64,000 nt of DNA from assembly GCA_963682175.1 (NCBI GenBank), contig OY821791.1:18070542-18134541 (forward strand). The letters run 5' to 3'. Below are positions 47,576-59,160 of the stretch, in pieces. Each line of letters starts with the position of its first letter. The stretch's first letter is position 1. Made by a program: the position numbers and the translations under genes. The notes under the pieces are model-generated. The model worked only from the letters and a program-made list of their open reading frames with translations. It ran no database searches and was not told where the DNA came from. The DNA is from Triglochin maritima. Its lineage: Eukaryota; Streptophyta; Magnoliopsida; Alismatales; Juncaginaceae.

Positions 47576-49330
47576 TTTGGTCGAGTTGTATCATATCAAG
47601 TTGAGTCAACTATCGCGTCTGGGTGCTTGCTCCTCTTACCTTGTGGCCCTTGAGCCGTTTGAAATTAACTCTGAATCCAACAAGGACCCACCTCTGGTCG
47701 ATCTTAATTTACTCCCTGATAACCTTAAATACATCTTATTAGGGGATAATGAGACATTGCCACTCATTATTGCTTCTGATCTTGAAAAAGATCAAGAGGC
47801 TTCCGTGAAAAAGTGATCTTTGCAAACAAAAAGGCTATCGAGTGGTCCTTGAAGGACATCAAGGGAATTAGCCCTGGTATTGTCCAGCATCGGATCCACA
47901 TGGAAGAGAATTCGAGGCCCCACCGAGACCCACAACGAATATTGAATCCTGTACTGAAAGAAGCCGTCTGAAAGGAGGTTCTTAAGTGCTTGGATCATGG
48001 TATAATCTATCCTATGTCTGATAGTTAGTGGGTGAGTCCTGTCCATGTGGTTCCCAAGAAGTCAGACGTGACGGTTGCTGAGAATGAGCATAATGAGTTT
48101 ATCCCAACACGCCTGCAAACTGGCTGGCGAGTTTGCGTTGATTATCGCAAGCTAAATGTGGCAACGTGGAAAGATCATTTCCCGCTGCCATTCATTGATC
48201 AGATGTTGGAAAGGTTGGTCAGACATGAGTATTATTGTTTTCTTGATGGATACTCCAGTTACAACCAAATTCCCATCACCCCGAGGATAAAGAGAAAACC
48301 ACATTTATTTGTCTCTTTGACACGTTTACCTACTGTCGCATGCCCTTTGGGTTATGTAATGCGCCAGCAATGTTTCAAAGGTGTATGATCAGCACCTTCT
48401 CCGATACGGTAGAGCGTTTCCTTGAGATTTTCATGGATGACTTTTCCATATTTGGCGCTTCCTTCGATGAGTGCCTTCATCACTTGAGCCTTGTCCACAA
48501 GCGATGCCGTGAGAAGAACCTCACTCTCAATTGGGAGAAATGTCACTTCATGGTGAAGCGAGGGATTGTACTTGGACATGTGGTCTCAAGTAGGGGAATT
48601 GAGGTTGATTCCTCCAAAGTGGATCTTTTTGCTAATCTCCCACCGCCACATAATGTGAAGGATATCCGCGCCTTTTTGTGGCATGCAGGATTCTATCGGC
48701 GGTTCATTCAGAATTTTACCAAAATTGCTCGACCTCTCACCGACTTGTTGGCTAAGGATGTCATTTTTAAGTTCACACCGGATTGTCACCATGCTTTTTT
48801 GACCTTGAAGAAAGAGTTGACTTCAGCTCCCATAATTAAGGCACCGGTGTGAACTGAACCCTTCGAGTTAATGTGTGATGCATCTAACTTCGCTATGGGA
48901 GCAGTGCTTTGGCAACGATTGGACAAATTGCCTCATGTGATCTACTATGCCAGTAGAACACTCAATGATGCCCAATTGAACAACACTGTGACCGAGAAGG
49001 AATTCTTAGAGATCATATTCGCTTTGGAAAATTTCTGGTTGTACTTGATTGGCTCCTACATGATTGTCTCTTCTTATCACACAGCCATCAAGCACCTCAT
49101 AGCGAAGAAAGATGCAAAATCTCGACTCTGGAGATGGATCTTCTTGTTACAAGAATTTTATCTCGAGATTCGGGACAAAAAAAAGTGTGCAAATGTTGTA
49201 GCGGATCACCTGTCTCGTCTTGAGATGACCAACCCACAGGACCAAATTATTAATGAAAATTTTCCTGACAAGCAGTTGTTCACGATCGAGGATAACGCTT
49301 GGTTTGCCGACATCATGAACTAGCTCGTGA
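47576..49330 (+). pseudogene. Gyp-3 reverse transcriptase-RNase H relic
   Basis: It starts in the region before the gypsy reverse transcriptase (PPLVDLNLLPDNLKYILLGD, 47577-47816). Then come WVSPVHVVPKKSDVTV, TGWRVCVDYRKLN, DHFPLPFIDQMLERL and YCFLDGYSSYNQIP (48032-48290), a frameshift near 48300-48345, MPFGLCNAPAMFQRCM, FMDDFSIFG (catalytic FMDD) and HAGFYRRFIQNF (48340-48852). An in-frame TGA at 48850-48852 follows, then RNase H with CDASNFAMGAVL, YYASRTLN and VVADHLSRLE (48871-49323). The motif set is Athila/Tat-like. Frameshifts and stops make it inactive. Confidence 0.88.
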
Positions 49331-49349
49331 CCAAGCAACTTCCTGTGGG

Positions 49350-51224
49350 TTGGTCAAAATCTGGCCAAACCAAATTTAGAGCAAATGTATGGGGAATTTT
49401 TTATGGGTTTGTCCATAAGATTTAGACACTTCCCATGCTTAGTTCCCTCATGTTTATTTACTAAAATTGCCTGTTGAATATGCTACATGAGTTATGTGTT
49501 TGTATTTGTGTTTTCTTGATTGATTGATTGAAGAAACTTTGATTTGATGGGTTGTGCCATAAGATTTAGACACCTCTCATGCTTAGCTTTGTTCTTCACA
49601 TGAGTTCATGGTTTTTGATGAGTCTTGCCGTATCTTTAGACACTTCTCATGCTGAGTCTAGTCTTATGCTAATCAAGTAGTATTTTTTTTTTTGCAAAGC
49701 AAAAAGGGAGGCTTAGCCTCGAATTTTATAAACTAAGTAAAGTTTACAACCTACAAAATTGAGTACAAAACTGAGCCATAATGAATGTGGGTGTATGCCA
49801 CATGCATACCCGGCCTCTACCCTACATTACACAATATATCATGTCAGCATTGTAGGTTAAGTGACTATACCAAACACGAGGACCAACATCAACTATGTCT
49901 ACATGAGGTGGGATCGGTTTTCTTCCTCGTCACTCTTTGCAAGCTTTTTTACTTTGTCCCAAAGGCAGCGAACTATATCCTTGATGATAGCCACAATATG
50001 CGGTTGTTGTTGCTTTTCTCCATCGAAAATCCTTCGGTTGCGTTCCATCCAGCACTCGTATATCATGGCTTGGAAGACCCATCTCCGTACCACAATATCA
50101 AGCCGGCATCCTCCTATGTGTGAAATACGTATAGCTTCAAATTCAAAAGAGTGTGCCATCCTGTGGTTAAGCTTTAAAAGGTGCAAGATTTCTGCCCACA
50201 CCTTCTTTATGTATTCGCACCGCCAAAACAAATGCTCAATGTCTTCCTCGCCTCCCTCGCATAGGTTGCACCCCGAGTGCAGCGTTGCTCCCCGTTTGTT
50301 CATCAAGCTCTTTGTGAGTAGACGTCCTCGTAGTGCTCTCCATGTATGATGGCATGCTTTGGGATGGCATACTTGTGCCAAACCATGCCAGCCCAAGCTA
50401 CCTTTCTCCCCGGCGTCTTGACCCATTTCCATAATTCTTTGATGCCAAGTGTCTCTCCCACTCCGTCCACTCGCTTAGGCTGGTCCACGCCTCCATGGAT
50501 TCGCGTATGCAATATTCGTTGGTGGACTTCCTCCATAAATGTGAAGCATTGAGGGGGGAGGTTCCACACTCCCTCTCTAATGAAGTACGACACTCCTAAT
50601 TCATAGTGTAGCCGCTCCCCCAACTTTCGTTTTGAAACGGTTCACCACACCAAGGGTATTGGAAAAACCGGATGTCTTCTCCATTTCCCACCTCATATTG
50701 GATGTGCCTTCTAGCAATGTCTCGGACTCGTAGTAATTGTTGATATATTGTGTGAATGAATTGGTAGGTTTTGTCAAATATTTAGACACTTCCTATGCAT
50801 GAAGACACACACGTAAATGCTTACATACGTCATTCATCACTTATTTCACTTCATATGTGCACACACTCCACCCCTTAAAGGTTCCATTCCTAAATTGCAG
50901 CTTGTTGCGTGCTTTCATTTCCTTGTTTGTGCTTACCAGTTTGGTTTAGTCAAGTTTAATGTAATCAACTTCTTCTCCCCTTTGTTTCCCACTTGCCTTC
51001 GAACGAACCAGAGTCGACACACCTCCCTGTGGATCGATCCGTATTTGCCACATCTTCGCCGACGTCATGCACTTACGATATTTAAAAAGAACACAACAAG
51101 TTTTTGGCGTCGTTGCGTGGGAGGTGCTCTGTCCAGACTCTGGTTTGGACGATTCGAGTGGGTTTAGTTTTTTTGTTTTTTGTTTTGGTTTTTTTCAGGG
51201 ATCCTAAGGATCAAAGGGAGGCAT
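49350..51224 (+). mobile_element. Foreign gypsy LTR fragment with primer site, between RNase H and integrase
   Basis: RNase H/linker homology ends near 49350 and integrase resumes near 51225. Between them lies part of a Gyp-2-like LTR. It has repeated TTTAGACACTTC phrases at 49425, 49566, 49635 and 50780 and the end CTCCCTGTGGATCGATCCG at about 51021. The primer site GGCGTCGTTGCGTGGGAGG (about 51106) and a short leader follow. It is itself split by a LINE (49683-50729). The integrase zinc-binding N-terminus, expected just upstream of 51225, is gone. Confidence 0.72.
49683..50729 (-). mobile_element. 5'-truncated LINE 1 (zf-RVT end)
   Basis: On the minus strand a reverse-transcriptase zinc-binding domain (zf-RVT) of plant L1-type LINEs can be read: W..VWHKYAIPKHA, LLTKSLMNKRGA, CNLCEGGEEDIEHLFWRC, then RRWVFQAMIYECWMERNRRI. 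It ends in a poly(A) tail (T run at 49682-49693). A frame change near 50340 splits the domain. GTAGTA at 49677-49682 and 50730-50735 is a possible short target duplication. Only the 3' ~1 kb of the LINE is present. Confidence 0.82.
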
Positions 51225-52157
51225 CGACATCTTCGATGTGTGGGGCATCAACTTTATGGGTCCTTTCCCGAATTCGTTAGGGAATGTTTACATTCTGGTG
51301 GTCGTTGACTATGTGTCTAAGTGGGTTGAGGCTATCCCCACAAAGACCAACGACAACAAGGTGGTCACCAAATTCTTAAAGGACATTTTTGCACGATTTG
51401 GTACTCCTCCTACCATAATCAGCGATAGGGGTACACACTTATGCAATCACTCCTTTGAAGCGCTGATGAGGAAATATTTGATCACCTACAAGCTTGCGAC
51501 CCCATATCATCCGCAAACTAGTGGGCATGTCGAAATCTCTAACCATCAATTAAAACAAATCCTTGAGAAGACGGTTAATTCCTCGAGGAAGGATTGGTTG
51601 ACTAAGTTGAATGACGCGTTGTGGGCTTTCCGCACAGCGTATAAGACCAATTTGGTTATGTCCCCATATCGGGTAGTGTACGACAAGGCTTACCACCTAC
51701 CCGTCGAGCTTGAGCATCGTGCTTTCTGGGCGATCAAGAACCTGAATATGGACCTTGATTAAGTAGGGGTGTAATGTAAACTTGGCATCGTGGAATTGGC
51801 AAAGCTACGGAATGATGCATATGAAATGTCAAAATTCATAAGTCCCGAGCCAAGATGTTTCACGATCGCATGGTTATGCGAAAGGTGTTTACGGCCATGC
51901 AGAAGGTGTTGCTCTACAATTCCCGGCTTCATCTGTTTGAAGGTAAGCTCCGTAGTCGCTGGTCTGACCCTTTTCCTGTCCAAACTGTATTTCCTCATGG
52001 AGCGGTTGACATCCTGAACCCAGGGAATGTGGATGTGTTCAAAGTTAATGGACAACGCCTCAAACCTTACTTGGAGGGGGCATTAGCTGAAGTTGAGGAG
52101 GTCATGTTCCTTTATGAAAGTCTCTTGCACTCAACCGTTCATGACCTGCATGGATGA
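51225..52157 (+). pseudogene. Gyp-3 integrase core and C-terminal relic
   Basis: It reads [55 protein letters not shown] and [17 protein letters not shown], the gypsy integrase catalytic core with D, D and the last acid in HVEISN. Then come WTKLND-like and [19 protein letters not shown], then a stop at 51760. The C-terminal part follows in another frame (VLLYNSRLHLFEGKLRSRW, FKVNGQRLKPYLEG at 51855-52157). The N-terminal zinc-binding part is missing. Confidence 0.85.
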
Positions 52158-53740
52158 TTGAGATTTCATGTTTGTACATAGTTTTGTTAGATATATATAT
52201 GAGAAAAAAAACGAGAAAGACTCCATGAGTGAGCATTGATCGTTGTGGGCTCCAACCCTTGTGTATTTGGGCCATATTTCTTTCACGTATTTGTTTTCCT
52301 TCTTTAGCATCTCACAGGTTTTGAGGGAATTCGGGTTTGTGTCCATCAACATAACCATGAACTTCCCTTTGTACTTTATGTTATTGAGTTCTTATCTTTT
52401 TCATGCGTAAATCCATGTAGTAGCATGCTCAAATTCATTGAGGACAATGCATGAAGTAGGTGTCGGGGGGTGTTTTACGTGTGTACATAGTCAAGTCTTT
52501 CTCATTTTCTTTTAAGTTCTTTTGCTTTTCTTTTGTGTGCATTGTTAGGGTCATGTTAGTATGCTACATTTAATATCGATATATCTACTTGCCAAGATCC
52601 TTGGTGACTTGTCTTCTTTTGCTGGCCTAGTGCTTTACAATTTTCACATTTCTTTAAAAATATTCATGTGTTTGCGAAAGAAAATGTTTTGTGGGTTTTA
52701 CGTGTGTTTGACATGTGCAAAACCGTTCAGAGGCAAAGTAAAAAGAAAGCTCTCAAAATTGTCTTGGACATGATGCATTAAGATACCTAGTATACCGGCT
52801 TTAGGTCTTATCGAGTCGTAAGGATGCGCCCCGGTCTTCCCTCGGGGGGGGGGGGGGGGGGGGGAGTAATCATAGGGTTTTAGTACTCAAACAATTAAAG
52901 AAGTCCACCCTGAACCTAGTGAGTCAATAATTCGTGTCTGTTAATATAAGGATGTTTGTTGTAGTTAATGACCCTTTAACTACTGTTGTGAGACATTAAG
53001 TGTAGGGGTTTTGGTTCACGTGTAGATAAAAAATAAGTGAGTAGGTGTTCTCTATTCTCGCACGGCTCTTATCACTTGGGAAATTAGGTCTGAAGGGACT
53101 TTGCGCTAGGTGCTTTCGAGTCATCTGACTTGGGATGCACCGACCGAACTCCTGTTACACAGGTGGTAGGGATTACCCTATGTGGAAATGTGGGAAAATG
53201 TGTACGTGATAGTGTAAGTCCTCATAGGCAATGATGCACGAAACCTGACCCGGGGAGAATTACACACCAACTACTAGAAAAAAACAAAAAAAGAAGAAGA
53301 AGAAAATGTTAATGCAAATAAGAACCGTAATGGACTTTACACTTTGAATCACTTGAGGAGGTTAAGGTTGTCCATGTCTTTCACTTATGTCCTTAATTAA
53401 CTTGCACGAATGGTTCATTAGGCTAGGAGTGTGGACTGATTACATATATATAGTTGACCCGTAGAAATTACCGCGTTCAATGATCAATAGAAATGAGCCC
53501 ATCGAGTCGTGTTGCTAGGTTGAATAATGCATCTATGTTCGGATTTTGTGGGTATATCCGCTGAAAACCCTCAGGAAATAACACTCCTCCATGGCGGCAT
53601 GGAGGTTTAACGGTTTGTTGCACGTGCTAAGTGCAACCGTGATTCCTATTAAAGTGAGTTAGGATTTCCCTATTTTTCGTATGCTTTTTCCTTTCTTTCT
53701 TTTTTCCTTTTCTTTGTTTTGCTCAGGGCTAGCAAAAGTT
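52158..53740 (+). other. Gyp-3 3' noncoding tail with G21 tract
   Basis: Noncoding sequence with the Athila-type phrase GAGGACAATGCATGA near 52440, followed by a short G run (52465-52470) and, further on, 21 consecutive G (52844-52864). The rest resembles the Gyp-1 tail, including CCCTCA..AAA, TTGCACGTGCTAAGTGCAAC and GTGAGTTAGGATTTCC shared with 14745-14810. Confidence 0.7.
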
Positions 53741-53755
53741 AGTTGTGGGGGTATT
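53741..53755 (+). other. Gyp-3 polypurine tract
   Basis: AGTTGTGGGGGTATT directly precedes the TGATTGACATG start of the 3' LTR, as in Gyp-1. Confidence 0.75.
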
Positions 53756-55259
53756 TGATTGACATGATATCATGCATATATTTGTGTCTTATATCCTTTA
53801 TTCTTAGCCTAAGCACGTAATGAGTTTTATGTTTAAGTTTAAGGAATAAACATGTTTGAGAAGAAGAGACTATAAAAAGACTTAAAAGCAAGAAAAAAGA
53901 CTAACTTACAAGACTTATGGACTGAGATGCAAGCGAGACGGACCCGAATATAAAAGCAAAAGGGCCAATCAGCAAATGAAGAAACTCCACAACATCATGA
54001 GGAGTATTTTGGCAATTGGATTCGGGTCGCAACATACACAACCGATTAGGGTGCATCAGACATGAAGAAATCAAGCCAGATAACCACATTCCATAACCTG
54101 ACCAGATCCAGACCACATAGACTACTAGTTGGCAGTCCAAGACCGCTGATTGGCGGTCTGTTTTGCTCCAGAGCCGATAAGGTTTAGGCGGGTCATGTAT
54201 TAGAGTGTTTTATGTCTATTTTTAGTAGTGCATTAGTCCCATATCGGGGGATTGTCCGCGATTGCCTTTTTCTATGACTATAAATAGAACTCCTCCTTCT
54301 CCTTTGTATTTACTACATGCTTGGTGGCTATTCTATCTACTTGGGTGAAGCCTTGGAGTAAAAACCCAAGTGGGGAGATGCTACTTGTATTGTGAGTCTG
54401 AAATTAGTAAAAGTTTTTTGTTATGTTGTTTGTTTCATGTTTCTTGCATGCTTAGCTTGATTTCCTTTCATTAAATATAGTAGGCTTAGTTAACATGTTT
54501 TTTTATCTTAATATAATAGTTAGTTTAATGATTAGTGAGTAGTCCATCCCCATTTAGGGGTGGAGAAGAATGTGATGTGATTATGTGATGTATTAGGTGT
54601 GTGTTATATTAATCCTTTGAGAGTTACATGATTTTCATAACCATCTATTGAGATTTCACTCTTATCTTTGATGTGCTAATGCTCTTGAATGATGCTTAGC
54701 ATATGCTTAGATTAGTGAGCCTATTTTATGGGGAATGATGATGTGAGGATAAGGATGGATTTGATAAAGGAAACATGACTTGTGGTTGAATGTACTCTTG
54801 TTGCCCTCACCTTAATTAATGTCTTGTATGTCTTAATGATTTTGTAAATCTTATTTCATGTGGAGACATAGTGGGGTTTGGTCTTTATGTATGAGTTCAT
54901 TTAGCTTCATTCCAATTATTATCTTGTATGTTTTAATGATAATGTGTTATCTTATTTCACGTGGAGGCAAAATTGGATTTAGTTTGATGGTTTTCATGTA
55001 CTACATGTTGTGACGAGCACAATTGAATACACACACATACACATATTTTCGTATTCACATTCTTTCTCTACCCTCTATGGGGTTTAGTTTTATTCTTGTT
55101 CATTCTTAGTTTAGTGTAGTGTAATCACACATTTTCTCCCCTTTGTTTCCCACTCGCCTTCAAACTAAACAAAGTCGACACACCTTCCTGTGGATCGACC
55201 TGTATTTGTCATCACTTCAATGCGGTCATGCACTTGCGGTTAATTAAAACGATTAATCA
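53756..55259 (+). repeat. Gyp-3 3' LTR
   Basis: 1504 bp, ending CGATTAATCA and followed by the TAGAA duplication. TATAAATA lies at 54279-54286. CpG-containing inverted phrases (GACCGCTGATTGGCGGTC) lie about 120 bp upstream. It is noticeably diverged from the 5' LTR. Confidence 0.88.
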
Positions 55260-55742
55260 TAGAACCAACTAATATCTTTATCAATATACACAATGATAGT
55301 TTTTGATAATAATCAAATAATACACTCCTTATGTAAAAAGATGTATGTCTCATATCTTAGGATTTAAAGGCACAATGAAAATTTTAATGACACAAACAGA
55401 GTTCAAAAATGTTTCATCGATTTGGTCAATTCAATATATGAAAGAAAATATTGTTTATTTCATATACTCATTTTGTTAAAATATTTGTAGAACTACAATA
55501 TTTTTTTAACCAACACGACAATCTTATCTCGGTGATTAATATCTCTTGTTAATCAACATGATTGTGAATCACTGTTGATTTATGCAAACCATTATCTTTT
55601 AGCTCTCTACGGTTAAGGACTAAGACTCTTCCTTAACACTTTCTAAAAGACGAATACATTAATCAAGGAACAAAATGTTTACACATTCAATTCATAATAA
55701 AAGACATGTAAAATAATACTTTTAGAAAACACATTCATTTCA
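55260..55742 (-). repeat. CopA-2 5' LTR, right part
   Basis: Continuation of the CopA-2 LTR after Gyp-3, ending at the LTR start (minus strand TGAAATGAATGTG). It has the family's CCAACACGACAATCTTATC and CTCTACGGTTAAGGAC phrases. Confidence 0.85.
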
Positions 55743-57705
55743 ATATATATGGATGTTAAATGAATATATATTGAAATTGTGAAAAATTTCTTGTGTATCA
55801 AGGGATTTGAAGAATTTTTGGGGGAGGTTCTGCTGAAATTTATAAAATATTTGACAAAAAATGTTCTTAATAAGACGCCATTGATTCTCGTTTAAAATTG
55901 GACAAAATTTTAGGTTTAATTAGGATTGGATTTTAAATTTAGTACTGCATTTTGGATTTATGATTGGGTTTCTGATTTAGGATTGGATTTAGTACTTCGG
56001 GTAATGATTGTTTTAGGGTTGGTTGGAAATACGACAACAACGACACAACAAACAGAGATTGAGTCAGAAGATGGTGTCATAGATGTCACAGCCGATTCGT
56101 CAAGACTGGAGATCACAAAATATGCTCAAATGTTTCTCCCTACATGAAGGACGAAGATCAATCGTTGTATCACAGGTGCAACCAGAATTGACGAAATTAT
56201 CTTTTGTCATCATAATGTTTCACCTGAAGTGCACACGTAGATGGTCGGACACTTTGTTTGACCATGTGGTTAGCGTTCCAAGGAGAATTACTTCTGGATG
56301 GAGTTTGTTGGTCGAATGATACATATGAGACAAAGAAGTTGGTTGTCAACTTGGGATTTATTATGAAAATATCAATGTTTGCAAGAATCATTGCACGTTG
56401 TACTGGAAAATATTCTAAACTACTTTTATTATATATTTGATTCTATGAACAGGTAAATTATTGAATAGATCAATAAAACTTGCAAGACACATCAAGAATA
56501 GTAGAGGTACATATAAAGTAATGGAGTTGGAAATTTACAATCTCATCCTTGCGAGGGAAACTTGGATATTAAACTCACGTAAGTCAGCGATAATTTAACT
56601 CTAAATGACAATCAAATGGCAAGTGCGACAAAACAACGTATAAAAACGTCGTCTCCCAACTTTTCATATTCATGCAAATTACAAGAGTATTTAAGTCTAA
56701 AATTTCAAAAATAATAAATAGGAGTACCTTCAATAATGTCAACGTTCACAACCAAGATCTGTGCCTCAAACTTTCTTTAAAAAGGCGAGAAGGAATACTT
56801 TAAAAACCCAAAAGCAAATTGAGGACGAGAAATTAATTTTAAAAGAGAAAACATTGATCTTGTGTCAAGCAACCTCACCATCAGAAGTTACTTAAGGTTC
56901 AATTATGTACTTGGCTACACTAGCAACTGTCATACACACGTTGATGTCAACTTACTACCTACGAAAACCAAAGGGTGAGATAATTGGAAATTAGATTTTT
57001 TATTAATCAAGAAAGGAGGGAGTTCTTACCGAAGTTCAAAAGTATGTATAGGATTTTCTGGTCAGGAGTGCGAAACCCTCTCTCATTAAAAGAAAGAGGG
57101 GATATGAAAAGGTGGAATTTAGGTATGGAGATTAGGGGAATTGTGTTTGAAAAGGTGGACGACACAAAATAAGTAGATGTACGAAATAACAAATTGTAAA
57201 TTTTAATTATATTAAAAATTTATGAAAACGTAATTCTTTTCAAATTGGTTTACTTTTTATAAGGTAATTTTATATTCTTTTTGAAAAATAAAAATTCTTA
57301 AGTTTTTAATGAATTAGACAAACTTTATATATTAAGTGTTCGTGATTTTTCACAATCATAAATTTTTAATGGGTTTTAGAAAAATTCCTGAAGTTTGAAT
57401 CTGCTTTTGCTGAAAAGATTCTAAGTTCCGCTGATTTGAATTACAAAATTGTGATTTATTTGTAGATTTAACAAAAGTTTAAACCTAAGTCATGGTCTCG
57501 TCTAGGTAAACATATATCTTTTCAAGACTTGTAAACTTAATATTAAACTCGTATTAATTTATTTATAGATTTAGAATAAGTTCAAACCTAAAATCATGGG
57601 TTTCATATATTGATCATGGGTTTAGTCGTTAAAATGTAAAAAAATAACTTAGGTCTATTCATACAAAAAATCAACCGCCACTAACATGTGAACCAATCAC
57701 AACCT
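55743..57705. other. Unassigned DNA between CopA-2 and the solo LTR
   Basis: About 2 kb without recognised retroelement sequence. It opens with an inverted repeat (AATATATATGGATG...TTCATATATATT type, 55742-55775). Short open stretches at 55926-56440 on the plus strand have no domain I recognise. This may be the pre-insertion genomic sequence on the right of CopA-2. No gene is claimed. Confidence 0.4.
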
Positions 57706-58357
57706 TGTTGGATTTCATGTCCTATAGTATGTATATATTTTTTCGAAATTTTATAAACATATAGGATCGAAACATTCATATTTTTTTCGATTTTCGTATA
57801 GACATGCATTTGTTTGTCCTAATTATTTAATATGCATTAGAACAAACAAGCAATTGCAAAGAGGATCATACCTAGAGGTTCTCTAAAACCTCTTGAAGAT
57901 CCGGAGTCGCGTTGCCGGTCGAATCGCCCGGTGGATTGCCTCCGAGTATTCACCAAACTCTAAACGAGATTGGAGAGAGAAGAGCTAGTCTCTAAATCTC
58001 CAATAGGGTTTAGAATCCAATTACTAACCCCTCTTTAGTTCCCTTGAGAAGAAGATCTCTGAAAACTAAAACTAATCTTAAGAATTAAGGAAATTTCGTG
58101 GAGAATTATGGAGAGAGATTTTTGCATGAGAAAATAATGAATTAATTAATGAGGTAATGAGATAAACTTGTATTTATAAGTTCTCTCCAAATTACCTATT
58201 CATGTGCAACCTCTTGCCCATGATTTCATGCAAACTTCCATCTAACCATCCATTATTTGCTAACAAATAATCTTAGCCACGAATTAAATCAATTATGAAC
58301 CAATTCCATGCATGATATAATTAATTCTTAAATTAATTCTGCAGAAACTGTCTGGAC

Positions 58358-58587
58358 CGGTCGACCGTTTGGAGGTTCGGTCGACCGTTCGAACCAAGTT
58401 TCGGTCGACCGTTCGACACTCGGTCGACCGTTCGCAACAATAAAATATTTCATCGCAATGTTCGGTCGACCGACCGATAGATTCGGTCGACCGTTCCGAA
58501 CAGACGAAAATTCCCTGTTATCGGTCGAGACGTGTCCGGTCGACCGTGCATCGATCGGTCGACCGTTTACTGTTAACCGGTCGACCG
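58358..58587. repeat. CGGTCGACCG palindrome cluster 6
   Basis: Nine exact GGTCGACC cores in 230 bp, the densest cluster. Most read CGGTCGACCGTT on one side. One degraded copy (CGGTCGAGACG) lies at 58520. The cluster sits 180-415 bp upstream of the TATA box. Confidence 0.95.
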
Positions 58588-59160
58588 TTTTTGCACAGTA
58601 CTGTAGACTTGTCAAATTTTGGTTTAACCCCTACAAAATTTGACATTTCGGGATTAGTAGTAAATTCACAACTTATGTAACATATTATCCTATGTAATGA
58701 TAAATCATTACACACCATAATATTTACATCACATATGAATTTTAATTTAGATTCTAATTATGTTATTAATCACAACATAATTTTGATTTTGCTTATTCAC
58801 CCCATGTGTCATATCTTCTAAATAAAACCCGACACATCTTATGAACTCAAAATCCCCATTTCTCGTTTCCCAGTTTTGTGGTGTGACCTATGGGAGGATC
58901 TAAACTAAGTTGGCAGTGATATTAAGAGCTTAATATCACAAGTTATAAGCGGTATCTAGGTACACATTATAGCTCCCAATTAGTTAGATGTCTTAATTCC
59001 ACTCGAATCAAAACCCGATCCATTTAGTGATGGAGTGCACCACTTGTGTCCGTCCATTGCCTCATGATATTAAGAATACACACAAAGTAGTATTGTGTCA
59101 TCTTTGTATTAGTATTCATTTCTTGATCTCTTTAAGTTAGTTATAAATATGTGACTTAAC

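Larger units (their letters stand above)
44315..55259 (+). mobile_element. Gyp-3: degraded gypsy (Athila-like) element
   Basis: A 10.9 kb element with LTRs at 44315-45825 and 53756-55259, flanked by the perfect target duplication TAGAA (44310-44314 and 55260-55264) inside the CopA-2 LTR. Internal order is gag, reverse transcriptase, RNase H, then a foreign block (about 49350-51224), then integrase and a 3' noncoding tail. The gag end and protease are missing at about 47575. No primer site follows the 5' LTR, so this stretch also changed. All frames are broken. Confidence 0.9.
27993..55742 (-). mobile_element. CopA-2: old copia element hosting CopA-3 and Gyp-3
   Basis: This is a minus-strand copia element. 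Its 5' LTR is on the right (42810-44314 joined to 55260-55742), with a leader at 42476-42794, gag/protease/integrase/reverse transcriptase at 38932-41576, and the rest of reverse transcriptase and RNase H at 28470-29410. A truncated 3' LTR lies at 27993-28388. CopA-3 splits pol with target duplication CTTGT, and Gyp-3 splits the 5' LTR with TAGAA. Taking out the inserts restores a normal element order. Between gag and leader lies an inverted duplication (40968-42473). Confidence 0.85.

Noticed and set aside
55926..56440. Possible small host gene from overlapping open frames
   Set aside because: The frames overlap, have no recognisable motif and no clear splice structure; recorded only as unassigned DNA.
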